Shown here: piece by piece, positions 9,548 through 18,419 of the stretch
Layout: every line of letters starts with the position of its first letter
How positions within the stretch are numbered: the stretch's first letter is position 1
Source of the DNA: Nostoc sp. NMS9
Lineage (GTDB): Bacteria; Cyanobacteriota; Cyanobacteriia; Cyanobacteriales; Nostocaceae
DNA: 64,000 bases
Direction of reading: 5' to 3'
NCBI RefSeq assembly: GCF_017114995.1
Contig: NZ_JABXKL010000080.1
Location: 62,001 to 126,000, forward strand
Made by a program: the position numbers and the translations under genes
The notes under the pieces: model-generated
Told to the model about the DNA's origin: nothing
What the model saw: the letters and a program-made list of their open reading frames with translations, nothing else
Databases searched by the model: none

Positions 9548-11368
9548 CTAACTCAGGAGTTCTCCTGTTTCTTGCAGGGAGTGCAAGCGGCGGTAAATAC
9601 CCTCGTGACGCAAGAGTTCATCGTGGCTACCCACTTCTACAATCTTTCCTTGCTCTAGAACGACAATTTTATCAGCTTCCCTGACTGTGCTTAAACGGTG
9701 GGCAATAACGATGGTGGTGCAAGTGCCCTGAATTGATCGCATCGCTAGCTGAATTGAACGCTCAGACTCATAATCTAAACTAGAGGTGGCTTCGTCAAAA
9801 ATCAGTACGTCTGGTTCCACTAACAACGCCCTAGCAATTCCTAAGCGTTGTCTTTGTCCTCCAGATAACCTGACACCTCGTTCTCCCACAATGGTGTAAT
9901 AACCTTGGGGTAAGTGCTGCACTACTTCATCGACTCTGGCAATTCTACAGGCTTCCTTAACCTGCTCCAAACTGGCATTCGTTCTGCCATAAGTCAGGTT
10001 ATCCAAGATAGTACCGTTGAAAACGTCTACTTCTTGGTGAACGATCGCTAGCCTTCGTCTATACTTACCTACATTCAAAGTGCGAATATCTTGACCATCA
10101 ATCAGAATTTGACCTGCTTGAGGTTCAAAATATCGCAACAGCAATTTCACTAAAGTAGATTTACCAGAACCGGAACGCCCCACTAATGCGACTGTTTGGT
10201 ATGGCTCAATCAACAAGCTGATATCTTGCAAAACTTGACGGCTGGCATCATATCCAAAACTGACGTGTGACAACTCAACTTTTCCAGTAAATTTATAAGG
10301 TGATTCTGTCTGGTTGCTCTCTTCTAAAAGACTAGCTGAATCAGATGCAGTTGGCTCTTGGAGAAATTCGTGAAACCGCAGCATCGGAGAATAACGACGG
10401 GCAAAAAGTTCTGCCAAATTGCTAATAGGTTCTAATTCGGCATAAGCCATGCTAGAAAGAGTTAAAGTCATGACAAAATGACCGAGAGAAATTCTACCGT
10501 CTACTGTTGCTGCTAGAGTCATACCCAGAATAGTAAATACGCAAAACTGAATTACAGTCCTTTGCCAAGTAGCCAGTTTCGTATAACCTTTGTGGACACG
10601 ATACTCAACCACCGTTAGTTCGCGATCCAAACGTTGCTTTTGTCGCTTCAGTTCGTTTGCTTCTGTGGCAAATGCTTTCACCGTTTTGATGTTGGTGATC
10701 AGTTCAGAATTGCGGCTTTCAGTATTCTCTCCATATTTATCCAGAATAGTTTCGTGCCAAATCAGCTGCTTTAAATCCTTCAAGGTAAAGCTAAGAATAA
10801 CTACAAAGGAAATCAGATACAAAATTGCAATTCGCCACTCAATTACTAAGATAAAAGCGAAAATTCCCAGCACCCGAACTAGTTTAGGAATCAACTGTCC
10901 AGCAATTTCGGGGTATGTAAAAGTGTGGTTAGAAAGACCTCTAGCTATTCTTCCAGCAATGCGTCCAGGGTTATTTTCATCATAAAACTCTAGTGGGAGA
11001 GTGAGAATTTTTTCTATGGCTGTTTGGGCTTTCTGCCGACGTAACCTTAAGGTTATACCCCAATGAAACCAATGGGTTAACCAAGGTTGTGTTGGCGCTC
11101 TCACCACGGTGACAACGAAAACTAAACCCAGTAATACACTCAAAGATAGAGTTTTAGTAACTGGATAATTAGTGATGTCCGAAAAAGCTGCGATCGCACT
11201 TTGAAGTGGTTTATCCAAAGCTTGACCAGACAAAACGTTTAAAATCTGCCCGATCGCATAAGGAACCACCAAATCAATAATTTCGTAAATGCCGGATGCT
11301 GCGATACTAAAAACACCCAGCTTCCATTCAGAGCGAAAGTAATTGACAATATCTTGAAATTTGGCCAT
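9548..11368 (-). CDS. ABC transporter, fused permease and ATPase (exporter type)
   Basis: A 606-residue half-transporter with an N-terminal six-helix membrane domain (about 1-320) and a C-terminal ATPase. Walker A is GRSGSGKST, the Q-loop VHQEVDVF, the signature LSGGQRQRLG, Walker B VLIFDEATSSLD and the switch histidine AHRLSTV. It belongs to the lipid/multidrug exporter class and should work as a homodimer in the inner membrane. The start is ATG 11368 (MAKFQDIV), preceded by GGACGG; a GTG at 11377 has poorer spacing. The substrate cannot be told from sequence. Confidence 0.92.
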   Translation of the reverse strand: MAKFQDIVNYFRSEWKLGVFSIAASGIYEIIDLVVPYAIGQILNVLSGQALDKPLQSAIAAFSDITNYPVTKTLSLSVLLGLVFVVTVVRAPTQPWLTHWFHWGITLRLRRQKAQTAIEKILTLPLEFYDENNPGRIAGRIARGLSNHTFTYPEIAGQLIPKLVRVLGIFAFILVIEWRIAILYLISFVVILSFTLKDLKQLIWHETILDKYGENTESRNSELITNIKTVKAFATEANELKRQKQRLDRELTVVEYRVHKGYTKLATWQRTVIQFCVFTILGMTLAATVDGRISLGHFVMTLTLSSMAYAELEPISNLAELFARRYSPMLRFHEFLQEPTASDSASLLEESNQTESPYKFTGKVELSHVSFGYDASRQVLQDISLLIEPYQTVALVGRSGSGKSTLVKLLLRYFEPQAGQILIDGQDIRTLNVGKYRRRLAIVHQEVDVFNGTILDNLTYGRTNASLEQVKEACRIARVDEVVQHLPQGYYTIVGERGVRLSGGQRQRLGIARALLVEPDVLIFDEATSSLDYESERSIQLAMRSIQGTCTTIVIAHRLSTVREADKIVVLEQGKIVEVGSHDELLRHEGIYRRLHSLQETGELLS

Positions 11369-11455
11369 GATGCACACCGTCCAAGAGCGCGATCGTAAAC
11401 TTGGAATTTATATACTACAAACGTATTACAAAGTAGTCAAGAGCTAGATGACAAA

Positions 11456-12247
11456 TCACTCTTTGGGAGTAGTTGGTAGTTCTTGAGGGAAAAATTCGAG
11501 GCGATAGCGGTAGAGAGCAACTGGTCGAGAATTAGCTTTAAAGTAATCTGGATCTTGGGGTGAAAGATAGACAGCAGTAACTTGATCTGCCTCAATCACT
11601 GGATTGGATGTTGAAACTTTATGATAAGCCGTAGTAGATTCTACAGAGTTGAAATAGGGGCGTGAACCGCCTTTAAATAGTTGTTGAAACACTTCTGTAG
11701 TGATGAACTTGCCATTAGGGGTAGTTTCTGTGGCGCGTGCAGTCACAATGGAAACTAGTTGGCGACTGCTACGCAAAAACGTAATTTGACGATTAGGTGA
11801 ATCTGGATCTACTTTGACTAATAACACTGCTTCATCCCCTAAATAAGCTCTTGCCAAATTCAAACTATTAAATGCTCTATCCGCTACTAAGTTTGGGGAT
11901 TTGTAATCTATCTGAGAAAGTATTTTTAACCTAGCAATAGATGGTTGCTTTTTCACAAATCTTACTACAAAACTCACAGGCTGATTTAGTTGTCGACGAT
12001 TACCTTCAAACCCTGGTGTTACAATCTCTGGTGCTAAAGGCGCAGCTAAATCTACTAAGGTACTTGTAACTTTCCAATTACCAGCCATCCATTCAGGGTA
12101 AACTAAATCACCCGAAGCCGGTTGCACTGAAGTTAGTTTTTCCCATTGGGGAAAATTTGCTAACCTTTGAGACAACTCTCCTGCAAAAGCTTCACCACCC
12201 CACAATAGGAAAAAGAACAGCAAGCAAAAACTCCAAATTACCTTCAT
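11456..12247 (-). CDS. Exported DUF6816-like protein
   Basis: A protein of about 263 residues with a clear signal peptide (MKVIWSFCLLFFFLLWGG, cleavage after AFA). The conserved WMAGNWKVTSTLVDLAAPL and APEIVTPGFEGNRR segments match a cyanobacterial/plastid family that I associate with DUF6816 from memory. It is probably lumenal or periplasmic. A second in-frame ATG nine bases upstream (12256) is possible. It is divergent from the ccmK gene at 12372. Confidence 0.65.
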   Translation of the reverse strand: MKVIWSFCLLFFFLLWGGEAFAGELSQRLANFPQWEKLTSVQPASGDLVYPEWMAGNWKVTSTLVDLAAPLAPEIVTPGFEGNRRQLNQPVSFVVRFVKKQPSIARLKILSQIDYKSPNLVADRAFNSLNLARAYLGDEAVLLVKVDPDSPNRQITFLRSSRQLVSIVTARATETTPNGKFITTEVFQQLFKGGSRPYFNSVESTTAYHKVSTSNPVIEADQVTAVYLSPQDPDYFKANSRPVALYRYRLEFFPQELPTTPKE

Positions 12248-12371
12248 TACAAGCATTAGCAGTTTTGTATTTAACGTTTATTATTTATCGATTAAAAATT
12301 AAGTAATTTTCTGTAAAAAATTAAAACTTTGTAGTGGGATAATTAGCCCTATCCCGAATTATAGTGACAGC

Positions 12372-12710
12372 ATGACATTGGCATTAGGCATGATTGAAGT
12401 TTATGGCGTTCCCACTGCTGTGGAAGTGGGAGATGCTATGTGTAAAGCTGCCCGTGTAACCCTTGTTGGTTATGAAAATACTGATTTGGGACGAATTACC
12501 GTGTTAATTCGAGGAGTTATAGGCGAGGTGAATGTAGCAGTGACAGCAGGATTAAAGGCGGTGCTGCGAGTTGACGGTGGCGAGGTACTTTCTAATCACA
12601 TTATTCCCCATCCTCACGAAAATTTAGAATATATTTTACCGATTCATCGCAGCGTTAATATCGAGCAGTTCAGTGCAGATATCCGATTTCCTCCACCCCT
12701 ATCAGTTTAG
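12372..12710 (+). CDS. ccmK: Carboxysome hexameric shell protein (CcmK family)
   Basis: A 112-residue single BMC-domain protein that would form hexamers in the beta-carboxysome facet. Hallmarks are GMIEVYGVPTAVEVGDAM, the AARVTLVGYE strand, GGEVLSNHII and PHENLEYILPI. The pore-loop residues that read KIGS in major shell proteins CcmK1/K2 here read NTDL, so it is a divergent minor paralogue. It may correspond to the CcmK5/K6 types reported in heterocystous cyanobacteria. It stands alone, away from a ccmKLMNO operon, and its stop is 5 bp from the stop of the convergent ChuX-like gene. Confidence 0.9.
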   Translation: MTLALGMIEVYGVPTAVEVGDAMCKAARVTLVGYENTDLGRITVLIRGVIGEVNVAVTAGLKAVLRVDGGEVLSNHIIPHPHENLEYILPIHRSVNIEQFSADIRFPPPLSV

Positions 12711-12715
12711 CTGTA

Positions 12716-13120
12716 TTAAATTTCTGCTGCTAAAGGTTCCCAAACTTCACCATACTTCTCTTTTAAAGTTTCCCAAGCTTCCACTTGTCCTAGTTCATAT
12801 TCTCCCGGTTTACCCCATTGTAAAAAGAGGCTTAAAGCAGGCTCCTGTTTATCATCTAAAAACCGGATGGCATAGGTTGTAAAATTACCTCTCTTCGCTT
12901 CACCTGTTTCAAATTTCACCTGAGTGATTTTATCCATATTCAAGTGAAACTCAAAGCCTTCGGTGTGCATATTCGCATATTTACCTTTAGGCAATTCTGC
13001 ATAAAATAACTTTTCTACTTTGCCTCGTGCTTCTAATACAGCAGCGCTGCTAGTAACAATTAAACGCAAAGTTCCCAAAGTCTCGCAAGCTGTTAAAAAT
13101 TCTTTCAATGTTGTGGTCAT
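12716..13120 (-). CDS. ChuX/HutX-like heme-utilisation family protein
   Basis: A 134-residue soluble protein resembling cyanobacterial ChuX/HutX family members, which bind heme-like ligands. Visible features are KEFLTACETLGTLRLIV near the N-terminus, FEFHLNMDKITQVKFETGEA (about 56-75) and the FLQWGKPGEYELGQVEAW C-terminal segment. No heme-transport genes are nearby, so a heme role rests on family resemblance only. The start ATG abuts a heptanucleotide repeat tract. Confidence 0.65.
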   Translation of the reverse strand: MTTTLKEFLTACETLGTLRLIVTSSAAVLEARGKVEKLFYAELPKGKYANMHTEGFEFHLNMDKITQVKFETGEAKRGNFTTYAIRFLDDKQEPALSLFLQWGKPGEYELGQVEAWETLKEKYGEVWEPLAAEI

Positions 13121-13198
13121 TTGTCATTTGTCCTTTGTCATTGATTAAACGATGATTCCTAACTAATGCCCAATGCCCAATGCCCCATGCCCCATTCC
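13117..13198. repeat. Short tandem heptanucleotide repeats
   Basis: TCATTTG-type units (13119-13144) and AATGCCC-type units (13165-13196) fill the gap between the ChuX-like gene and phoH. Such tracts are typical of Nostoc-type genomes. Similar ones are at 15609-15655, 18866-18895, 41990-42020 and 48828-48850. Confidence 0.8.
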
Positions 13199-14152
13199 CT
13201 ATTTTTCATATTGTTCATAAGCAGCAACAATACGCTGAACTAGAGGATGGCGCACAACATCTTTTTGGGAAAATTCGCAAAAGGCAATGCCTTCAACGTG
13301 TTTTAAAATTTGTAAAGCCACTCCTAAACCCGATTGTTGGTGAAGTGGTAAATCAGTTTGTGTCATGTCGCCTGTAATCACCATCCGCGAACGGAAACCC
13401 AAACGAGTCAAAACCATTTTCATCTGAGCGGGTGTAGTATTTTGAGCTTCATCGACAATTATAAAGGCGTTATTGAGAGTGCGTCCCCGCATATAAGCGA
13501 GTGGTGCGACTTCAATCACACCGCGTTCCATTAAACTGGGTACTTTTTCTGGGTCGATGAATTCATAAATAGCATCGTAAAGTGGGCGAAGATAGGGATT
13601 AACTTTCTGTTGTAAATCTCCAGGCAAAAAACCAAGTTTTTCACCAGCTTCGACGGCAGGGCGAGTTAAAATTAGCTTTTCAACTTGGTTGGCAAGGAGT
13701 GCTTGCACGGCGACAACAACAGCGAGATAAGTTTTACCAGTACCAGCAGGGCCAATTCCAAATGTGAGATCGCGTCTGCGGAGTGCGTCGATATATTGGC
13801 GCTGGCGGAAGGTTTTGGCACGGACTTGTTCACCCCGGCGACTTTTGGCGAGGACATCTCGCTGTAAATCTTGCAGTTCCCCTTGCCGATCGCTATCTAT
13901 GGCTTGACGGGCTGTTAAAATATCGGCACTGGAAATAGTATTGCCTTTAATCCAGAGGTCTTCAAGCGATCGCACTAATCGAGAAGCCAGATCAATTTGC
14001 CCTTCAGTACCAGAAATCACTAATTCCTGTCCGCGTAGCACTAAAGTAGCTCCTGTTTGCCGAGATAAAATTTTGAGATTTTCTTCTCCATCTCCGCCAA
14101 GAGCGATCGCACTGGTAATATTCGGCAGCTGAATTGTTAAGGCACCTGCCAT
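13199..14152 (-). CDS. phoH: PhoH family ATPase
   Basis: A 318-residue cytoplasmic P-loop ATPase. Walker A is GPAGTGKT (about residue 133), Walker B/DExx is FIIVDEAQNTTPAQ and a sensor-like VITGDMTQTDLP follows. The N-terminal part (about 20-60) resembles a KH-type RNA-binding fold. PhoH proteins are linked to phosphate stress and RNA metabolism, but the mechanism is unsettled. I chose ATG 14152 (MAGALTIQLP), where family homology begins; a TTG at 14188 would add 12 residues. Confidence 0.92.
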   Translation of the reverse strand: MAGALTIQLPNITSAIALGGDGEENLKILSRQTGATLVLRGQELVISGTEGQIDLASRLVRSLEDLWIKGNTISSADILTARQAIDSDRQGELQDLQRDVLAKSRRGEQVRAKTFRQRQYIDALRRRDLTFGIGPAGTGKTYLAVVVAVQALLANQVEKLILTRPAVEAGEKLGFLPGDLQQKVNPYLRPLYDAIYEFIDPEKVPSLMERGVIEVAPLAYMRGRTLNNAFIIVDEAQNTTPAQMKMVLTRLGFRSRMVITGDMTQTDLPLHQQSGLGVALQILKHVEGIAFCEFSQKDVVRHPLVQRIVAAYEQYEK

Positions 14153-14326
14153 AGTATTTCTTAATTGGTGAGGATCTGTATTTGACAAAGGTTAATTTTT
14201 TCTCGCTAACGGCAAAATTATGCTTTTATTACCTACATCTTGAAAAATATTTGCGACAAATTAATCGTCTGTAGGGGGATACAGCTTGCCCATTGGTGTC
14301 AACTTAAGGTAAAACTCCTTTAAAAC

Positions 14327-14422
14327 CTCGTTTCCAGCCTCTTGCTGGAAATGCTGCTCTGCCGCGAGTTCGGGAGGCGGCAGCCCCAAGGACGGCATTC
14401 CCAGTCGGAGCAGGGGAACGAG
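14327..14422. repeat. Interspersed repeat with CTCGTTTCC/GGGAACGAG ends
   Basis: A 96-bp unit starts CTCGTTTCC (14327) and ends GGGAACGAG (14414-14422). It has internal self-complementarity (CCAGCCTCTTGCTGG, and CGGGAGGCGGCAGCC). It resembles highly iterated Nostoc repeats and lies in the gene-free gap 14153-14880. Confidence 0.55.
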
Positions 14423-14543
14423 ACAATATCTAAAAGCTTGTTCTAGGCTAGCTTTCACGTTAAGTTGACATCAATGACAGTTTGCCCTCATCCCCTAACC
14501 CCTTCTCCCTATAGGGAGAAGGGGAACTGGAGAATTTACTCCC

Positions 14544-14736
14544 CTCTCTCATGTTGAAAGAGCAGGGTGGTTTCATACAAGCAGAGAAAAACTAAAACTG
14601 GGTTTCAAAGCCTCTCTCCCCGTGGCGGAGAGGAATGGAAGTGAGGGAAAAAACCTGGACACAAAACGAGAAATCAAGACTTATGTATTTTTCTTTTTTC
14701 GTATGAAACCACCCTGCCTCTCCCATGTTGAAAGAG
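14544..14736. mobile_element. MITE-like insertion flanked by 19-bp direct repeats
   Basis: GCAGGGTGGTTTCATAC (14562-14578) and GTATGAAACCACCCTGC (14701-14717) are perfect 17-bp inverted repeats bounding a 156-bp segment. Outside them CTCTCTCATGTTGAAAGAG (14544-14562) and CTCTCCCATGTTGAAAGAG (14718-14736) are direct repeats with one mismatch. The pattern fits a non-autonomous element with duplicated target sequence, sharing one base at the left junction. No transposase gene lies inside. Confidence 0.55.
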
Positions 14737-14832
14737 GGGCTGGGGGTGAGGGAAAGCTGTACGCTCTTACTGGTGAAGAGTTCAAAAAAAGATTTTTAAA
14801 TCTTTTTGCTACTTTCCATCTTTATAAAAATT

Positions 14833-14860
14833 CTGAGCGGAGGTAACAACAACCGCTCAG
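14833..14860 (-). terminator. Terminator of the khpA transcript
   Basis: On the minus strand CTGAGCGG, a 12-base loop and CCGCTCAG form a perfect 8-bp stem followed by AATTTTTATAA. It lies about 20 bp past the khpA stop. Confidence 0.75.
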
Positions 14861-14880
14861 ATTTACTCTCTAGTTTCAAC

Positions 14881-15315
14881 CTAGCGGAGGCGTGGCTTAA
14901 CAATGGGTTTAGGCCCATCATTTGCACGCGGTTCTCTCTTAGTCGGCGGTGGCGATCGCTCTTCTGTGTCTTCATCAAAAGACATACCCTCGCGGCCCGG
15001 CGTGGTGCTGCCGTAGATATCCAGGTATGTTGATTGTCCAGCTGCGGCTGCGGCTGCGGCAATTACTGTGCGAATCGCCTGAATATTGCGTCCCCCTCGA
15101 CCAAACACTTTTCCTTTATCTGTGCTTTCAAAGGCGATGCGAACCCAAACCCGGTTGAGGGCCTGAGAAATTTCACAATCGACACTTAATGTCTCTGGAG
15201 ATTCCAAAAACGGCTGCACCAAAAACCGAACCAGCTCAACATAGTTGGGGCTAGCTGTTGGGAGTTTTGTTCCGAAATTATGATGCGGCTGTTGCACTGA
15301 CCTGCTCAAAAACAT
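14881..15315 (-). CDS. khpA: KH-domain RNA-binding protein KhpA
   Basis: A 144-residue protein with one KH domain whose GxxG loop reads VFGRGGRNIQAIRTV (about 70-84). A Pro/Arg-rich tail follows (about 115-144). KhpA-type proteins bind structured RNA, often with KhpB. It follows rpsP in the usual order. The chosen start overlaps the 3' end of rpsP by 38 bp, so the true start could be slightly downstream. The N-terminal extension before PNYVELVRFLV is weakly conserved in my recollection. Confidence 0.88.
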   Translation of the reverse strand: MFLSRSVQQPHHNFGTKLPTASPNYVELVRFLVQPFLESPETLSVDCEISQALNRVWVRIAFESTDKGKVFGRGGRNIQAIRTVIAAAAAAAGQSTYLDIYGSTTPGREGMSFDEDTEERSPPPTKREPRANDGPKPIVKPRLR

Positions 15316-15538
15316 TAGCTTTTACTAGAATCCGACGAACGGTGTCAGTGGGTTGAGCGCCTTGTTGTAGTCGCTTGACGATGGCGGGAACGTCTAGTCG
15401 CACTTCATCAGTTCTGGGGTTATAAAATCCCAACTCTTCTAAGGGACGGCCATCGCGGCGAGCGAGGTTGTTAATGGCGACAATGCGGTAACTTGCTTCC
15501 CGCTTTTTACCGAATCGTTTCAAGCGCAGTTTGATCAT
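15278..15538 (-). CDS. rpsP: 30S ribosomal protein S16
   Basis: An 86-residue small-subunit protein. The start MIKLRLKRFGKKREASYRIV and the RRDGRPLEELGFYNPRT segment are diagnostic. It has the normal length for cyanobacteria. It lies downstream of ffh and upstream of khpA on the minus strand. Confidence 0.98.
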   Translation of the reverse strand: MIKLRLKRFGKKREASYRIVAINNLARRDGRPLEELGFYNPRTDEVRLDVPAIVKRLQQGAQPTDTVRRILVKANVFEQVSATAAS

Positions 15539-15600
15539 GGTTGAAGAATCATTCTCCTAATTGGTAAGTATGCCGAAATGCTAATTTTAGCACTCGTCTA

Positions 15601-15718
15601 GCCTTTGCTGCTATTAGTCATTAGTCATTAGCAAATTACCAATGCCCAATGCCCAATGACGCCAGTCGCCTCAAGTCGGGAAACCCGCCCACAGCGCTGG
15701 CTCCCCAATGCCCAGTAA
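15601..15718. repeat. Intergenic short repeats between ffh and rpsP
   Basis: ATTAGTC and AATGCCC tandem units are interrupted by a common dispersed segment around CAGTCGCCTCAAGTCGGGAA. No coding content was seen. Confidence 0.65.
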
Positions 15719-17182
15719 CTAAAGATTGCCAAAGCCTTTTTTCTTTTTATCTTTGGGTTTTTTCTTTTTCGTAGCTGGGGCACCATCATAACCTCGCCAT
15801 CCGGGGGCTGGGGGACGATTACCAGCACCTGCGAAGGCGTTGCCCATACCCCCACCGCCAAACATTCCCGGCATTCCAGGGAAGCCACCTTGACCCATTT
15901 GCTGCATAAGCGATCGCATTTTTTGGAAATCACCCACCAGTTTAGTCACATCTGACTCTCTATAGCCGGAACCAGAAGCAATCCGCCGCCGCCGACTGGG
16001 AGAACTAGCTAATAAATCGGGGTCGTGGCGTTCTTGGCGAGTCATGGAGTTAATCATCGCCTCACAGCGCTTTAACTGAGTTTCTCCCTGCTTGAGTTGA
16101 TCGTCTGAAAGCTTGTTCATCCCTGGAATCATCTTGATCAAGCCTCCCAGAGAACCCATGTTCTTCAGCATCCGCAACTGCTTGAGAAAGTCTGTAAAAT
16201 CAAACTTCGCTGACAGGATTTTCTCCTGCATTTTCTCAGCATCGGCTAAGTCAAACTCTTCCTGGGCTTTTTCTACCAGGGTTAGCACATCGCCCATACC
16301 GAGAATCCGCGATGCCATGCGATCGGGATAAAACGGTTGCAGTGCCTCGACTTTCTCACCCACGCCCACAAACTTGATCGGCGCTCCCGAAATCTTTCGC
16401 ACCGAAAGCGCAGCACCGCCACGGCTATCACCATCTAACTTGGTGAGAATCGCGCCAGTAATGCCGATCTGTTCATGGAAGGTGCGGGTAAGATTTGCGG
16501 CCTCTTGACCAGTCATCGCGTCCACCACCAACAGAGTTTCATGGGGTTGGACGGTTGCTTTGATGTGGGCTAATTCCGCCATCATATCTTCGTCAATTTG
16601 CAGGCGTCCAGCAGTATCAATAATTACTGTGTTGACACCTTCTGCCCTAGCGCGTTCTACACCTTGTCGGGCGATTTCTACGGGATCGGCATCGCTTCCT
16701 AGTTCAAATACTGGTACGTCAATTTGCTTACCCAACGTCACCAGTTGGTCGATCGCTGCTGGGCGATATACGTCTGTCGCCACCAACAAGCAGCTACGCT
16801 CTAATTTTCTCAGATGTAAGGCTAACTTCGCTGTAGCTGTGGTTTTACCAGTACCTTGCAACCCAGCCATGAGAATAATAGTAGGCTGTTCCTCGGCTTC
16901 TGCGATGGGAACATTTTCTTCTCCCATCACCTGCACCAGTTCATCATGAACAATTTTGATGAACTGTTGGTCAGGTCGCACGCCGGAAATCACCTCGGCT
17001 CCCTGTGCCTTGGCTTCGACTTCGCTAATAAAATCTTTGACTACCTGGAGATTGACATCTGCTTCCAACAGGGCGCGGCGCACTTCGCGCAATGCATCTT
17101 GAATGTTGGATTGAGAAATTTTGTCCTGTCCCCGCAGTTTTTTCCAGGCGGATTCTAAACGGTCAGATAATGCATCAAACAT
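15719..17182 (-). CDS. ffh: Signal recognition particle protein Ffh
   Basis: A 487-residue SRP54 homologue that binds 4.5S RNA and signal sequences and delivers nascent membrane proteins to FtsY. The N domain covers about 1-90. The G domain has MAGLQGTGKTTATAKLA, DTAGRLQ and TKLDGDSRGG. The Met-rich M domain (about 300-450) includes RRRRIASGSG. The C-terminal tail is Gly/Met-rich and ends in a Lys-rich stretch. All GTPase motifs are intact. ATG 17182 (MFDALSDRLE) matches the family start. Confidence 0.98.
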   Translation of the reverse strand: MFDALSDRLESAWKKLRGQDKISQSNIQDALREVRRALLEADVNLQVVKDFISEVEAKAQGAEVISGVRPDQQFIKIVHDELVQVMGEENVPIAEAEEQPTIILMAGLQGTGKTTATAKLALHLRKLERSCLLVATDVYRPAAIDQLVTLGKQIDVPVFELGSDADPVEIARQGVERARAEGVNTVIIDTAGRLQIDEDMMAELAHIKATVQPHETLLVVDAMTGQEAANLTRTFHEQIGITGAILTKLDGDSRGGAALSVRKISGAPIKFVGVGEKVEALQPFYPDRMASRILGMGDVLTLVEKAQEEFDLADAEKMQEKILSAKFDFTDFLKQLRMLKNMGSLGGLIKMIPGMNKLSDDQLKQGETQLKRCEAMINSMTRQERHDPDLLASSPSRRRRIASGSGYRESDVTKLVGDFQKMRSLMQQMGQGGFPGMPGMFGGGGMGNAFAGAGNRPPAPGWRGYDGAPATKKKKPKDKKKKGFGNL

Positions 17183-17317
17183 AATGTAATTACAGGTAGT
17201 TCGCCAATGGAGAATTCTAAACCGCCGATAAATGCGATTTGGAATTTTCGCTAAAGTTTTAACGTGCTATCTACCAGCTTAGTATTTTTCACCGCGACTG
17301 TAGCAACCAGATACGGA

Positions 17318-17422
17318 TTGGGGATTGGGGAAGAAGCAGGGGAGCAGGGGAGCAGAGGAGCAGAGGAGAAGTTGCAGTAAGTTTTTCCCTCAGCAAGAAC
17401 AGCACCCCGCCCCTCTGCCTCT
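17318..17422. repeat. G-rich/C-rich interspersed repeat, second copy
   Basis: GGGGAGCAGGGGAGCAGAGGAGC is followed by GAAGTTGCAGTAAGTTTTT and a C-rich arm (CCCCGCCCCTCTGCC). It is the same family as 4478-4642. It occupies most of the 327-bp gap 17183-17509, where nothing else was recognised. Confidence 0.7.
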
Positions 17423-17509
17423 TTTCTATAGTGGGAATTGGGGACTCTGATGATTGAATATTGGCTACTGCTGCGATCGCTAGTTCGTAATATTATCAGT
17501 TAGGTAGCT

Positions 17510-18202
17510 ATGGTAGCCAAGATGTCGCAGCGAATCAAAGTATACTCATACTCGATATACCACTCGTCAAATTCATATATTGGTATCGCTCTTGCCGAAA
17601 AAGCATTGCAGGGTTTACCTGTTGATATTGAACGACGACCAATCTATATACCGAAGGAACGCGGGATAAAGGTAGCCGACTTACAAGGACGAAGTGAAAG
17701 CGCCCTATTATCGTCGTATCACAAAGAAGATTGTCTGCGATGGGCAAAAAAGTACGGTATTGAAATTCGGCTCAAGGAACTTGAAGAATTTGGTAGGTGG
17801 ATCAAGCGCTGGGAGAAAATGAAGTTTGGTCGTGAAGAACTTCCCGCGAGAGCGTATTACGCTGCTTGTGGAACTGGGAAAGAGCATCTGCTTGATGCCG
17901 CCTTCTTTCGAGCGTCGTATATTGACCTACTTGATGTCAACGATGAGTCTGTGATTAAGAAAGTTGCAAATGATGTTGGGCTGAATGGCGATCGCATTCT
18001 TGAGTTAATCTACGGGGAAGCAGCTAAACAAGCAGCAATGGCAGCTTTGGCAGAATATGAGCAGTTTGGTTGTCCTGGAGTACCAACCTGGGTAGTGGAA
18101 GGTGAAAGATTTTGGGGAAAGGATCGTGTCGATTGGGTAACTGAAAAGGTAAAACAATTATGTAATACTGCCGTGACCAAAACAGTAATAAATGCTGAGT
18201 AA
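17510..18202 (+). CDS. DsbA-family / HCCA-isomerase-like protein
   Basis: A 230-residue thioredoxin-fold protein of the DsbA-like class that includes 2-hydroxychromene-2-carboxylate isomerase and kappa-class glutathione transferases. The signature is FGCPGVPTWVV with GERFWGKDRVDWV near the C-terminus (about 188-212). No CxxC active site is present, favouring the isomerase/GST-like group over oxidoreductases. The substrate is unknown. An internal ATG at 17522 (MSQRIKVYSY) is an alternative start. Confidence 0.75.
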   Translation: MVAKMSQRIKVYSYSIYHSSNSYIGIALAEKALQGLPVDIERRPIYIPKERGIKVADLQGRSESALLSSYHKEDCLRWAKKYGIEIRLKELEEFGRWIKRWEKMKFGREELPARAYYAACGTGKEHLLDAAFFRASYIDLLDVNDESVIKKVANDVGLNGDRILELIYGEAAKQAAMAALAEYEQFGCPGVPTWVVEGERFWGKDRVDWVTEKVKQLCNTAVTKTVINAE

Positions 18203-18269
18203 AAAAGTGATAATTTTCAGGTTAACTGGTAAAAATCATCACTTTAAGTCTTCGCTTATACTTGGTCTA

Positions 18270-18400
18270 ATATCATGTCCGGTTAAAGACTTATCATTAA
18301 GACCGCTCCAGAGGCAGAGGGGCAGAGGTGCAGAGGGGATGGGTTTTTGGGCTTTCTGCATAGAGAAAGGGAATTATAACTAATTAGCCGGACATGATAT
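18270..18400. repeat. MITE-like element with ATATCATGTCCGG ends
   Basis: ATATCATGTCCGGTTAA (18270-18286) and TTAGCCGGACATGATAT (18384-18400) are inverted repeats matching at 16 of 17 positions. They bound 131 bp with a GGCAGAGGGGCAGAGG-type internal tract. A diverged relative is at 25857-26004. Confidence 0.6.
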
Positions 18401-18419
18401 AACACCTGGACTATTAGAA

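Noticed and set aside
14622..14846. Plus-strand reading frame of 74 codons
   Set aside because: It spans a MITE-like element and the khpA terminator; no conserved features.
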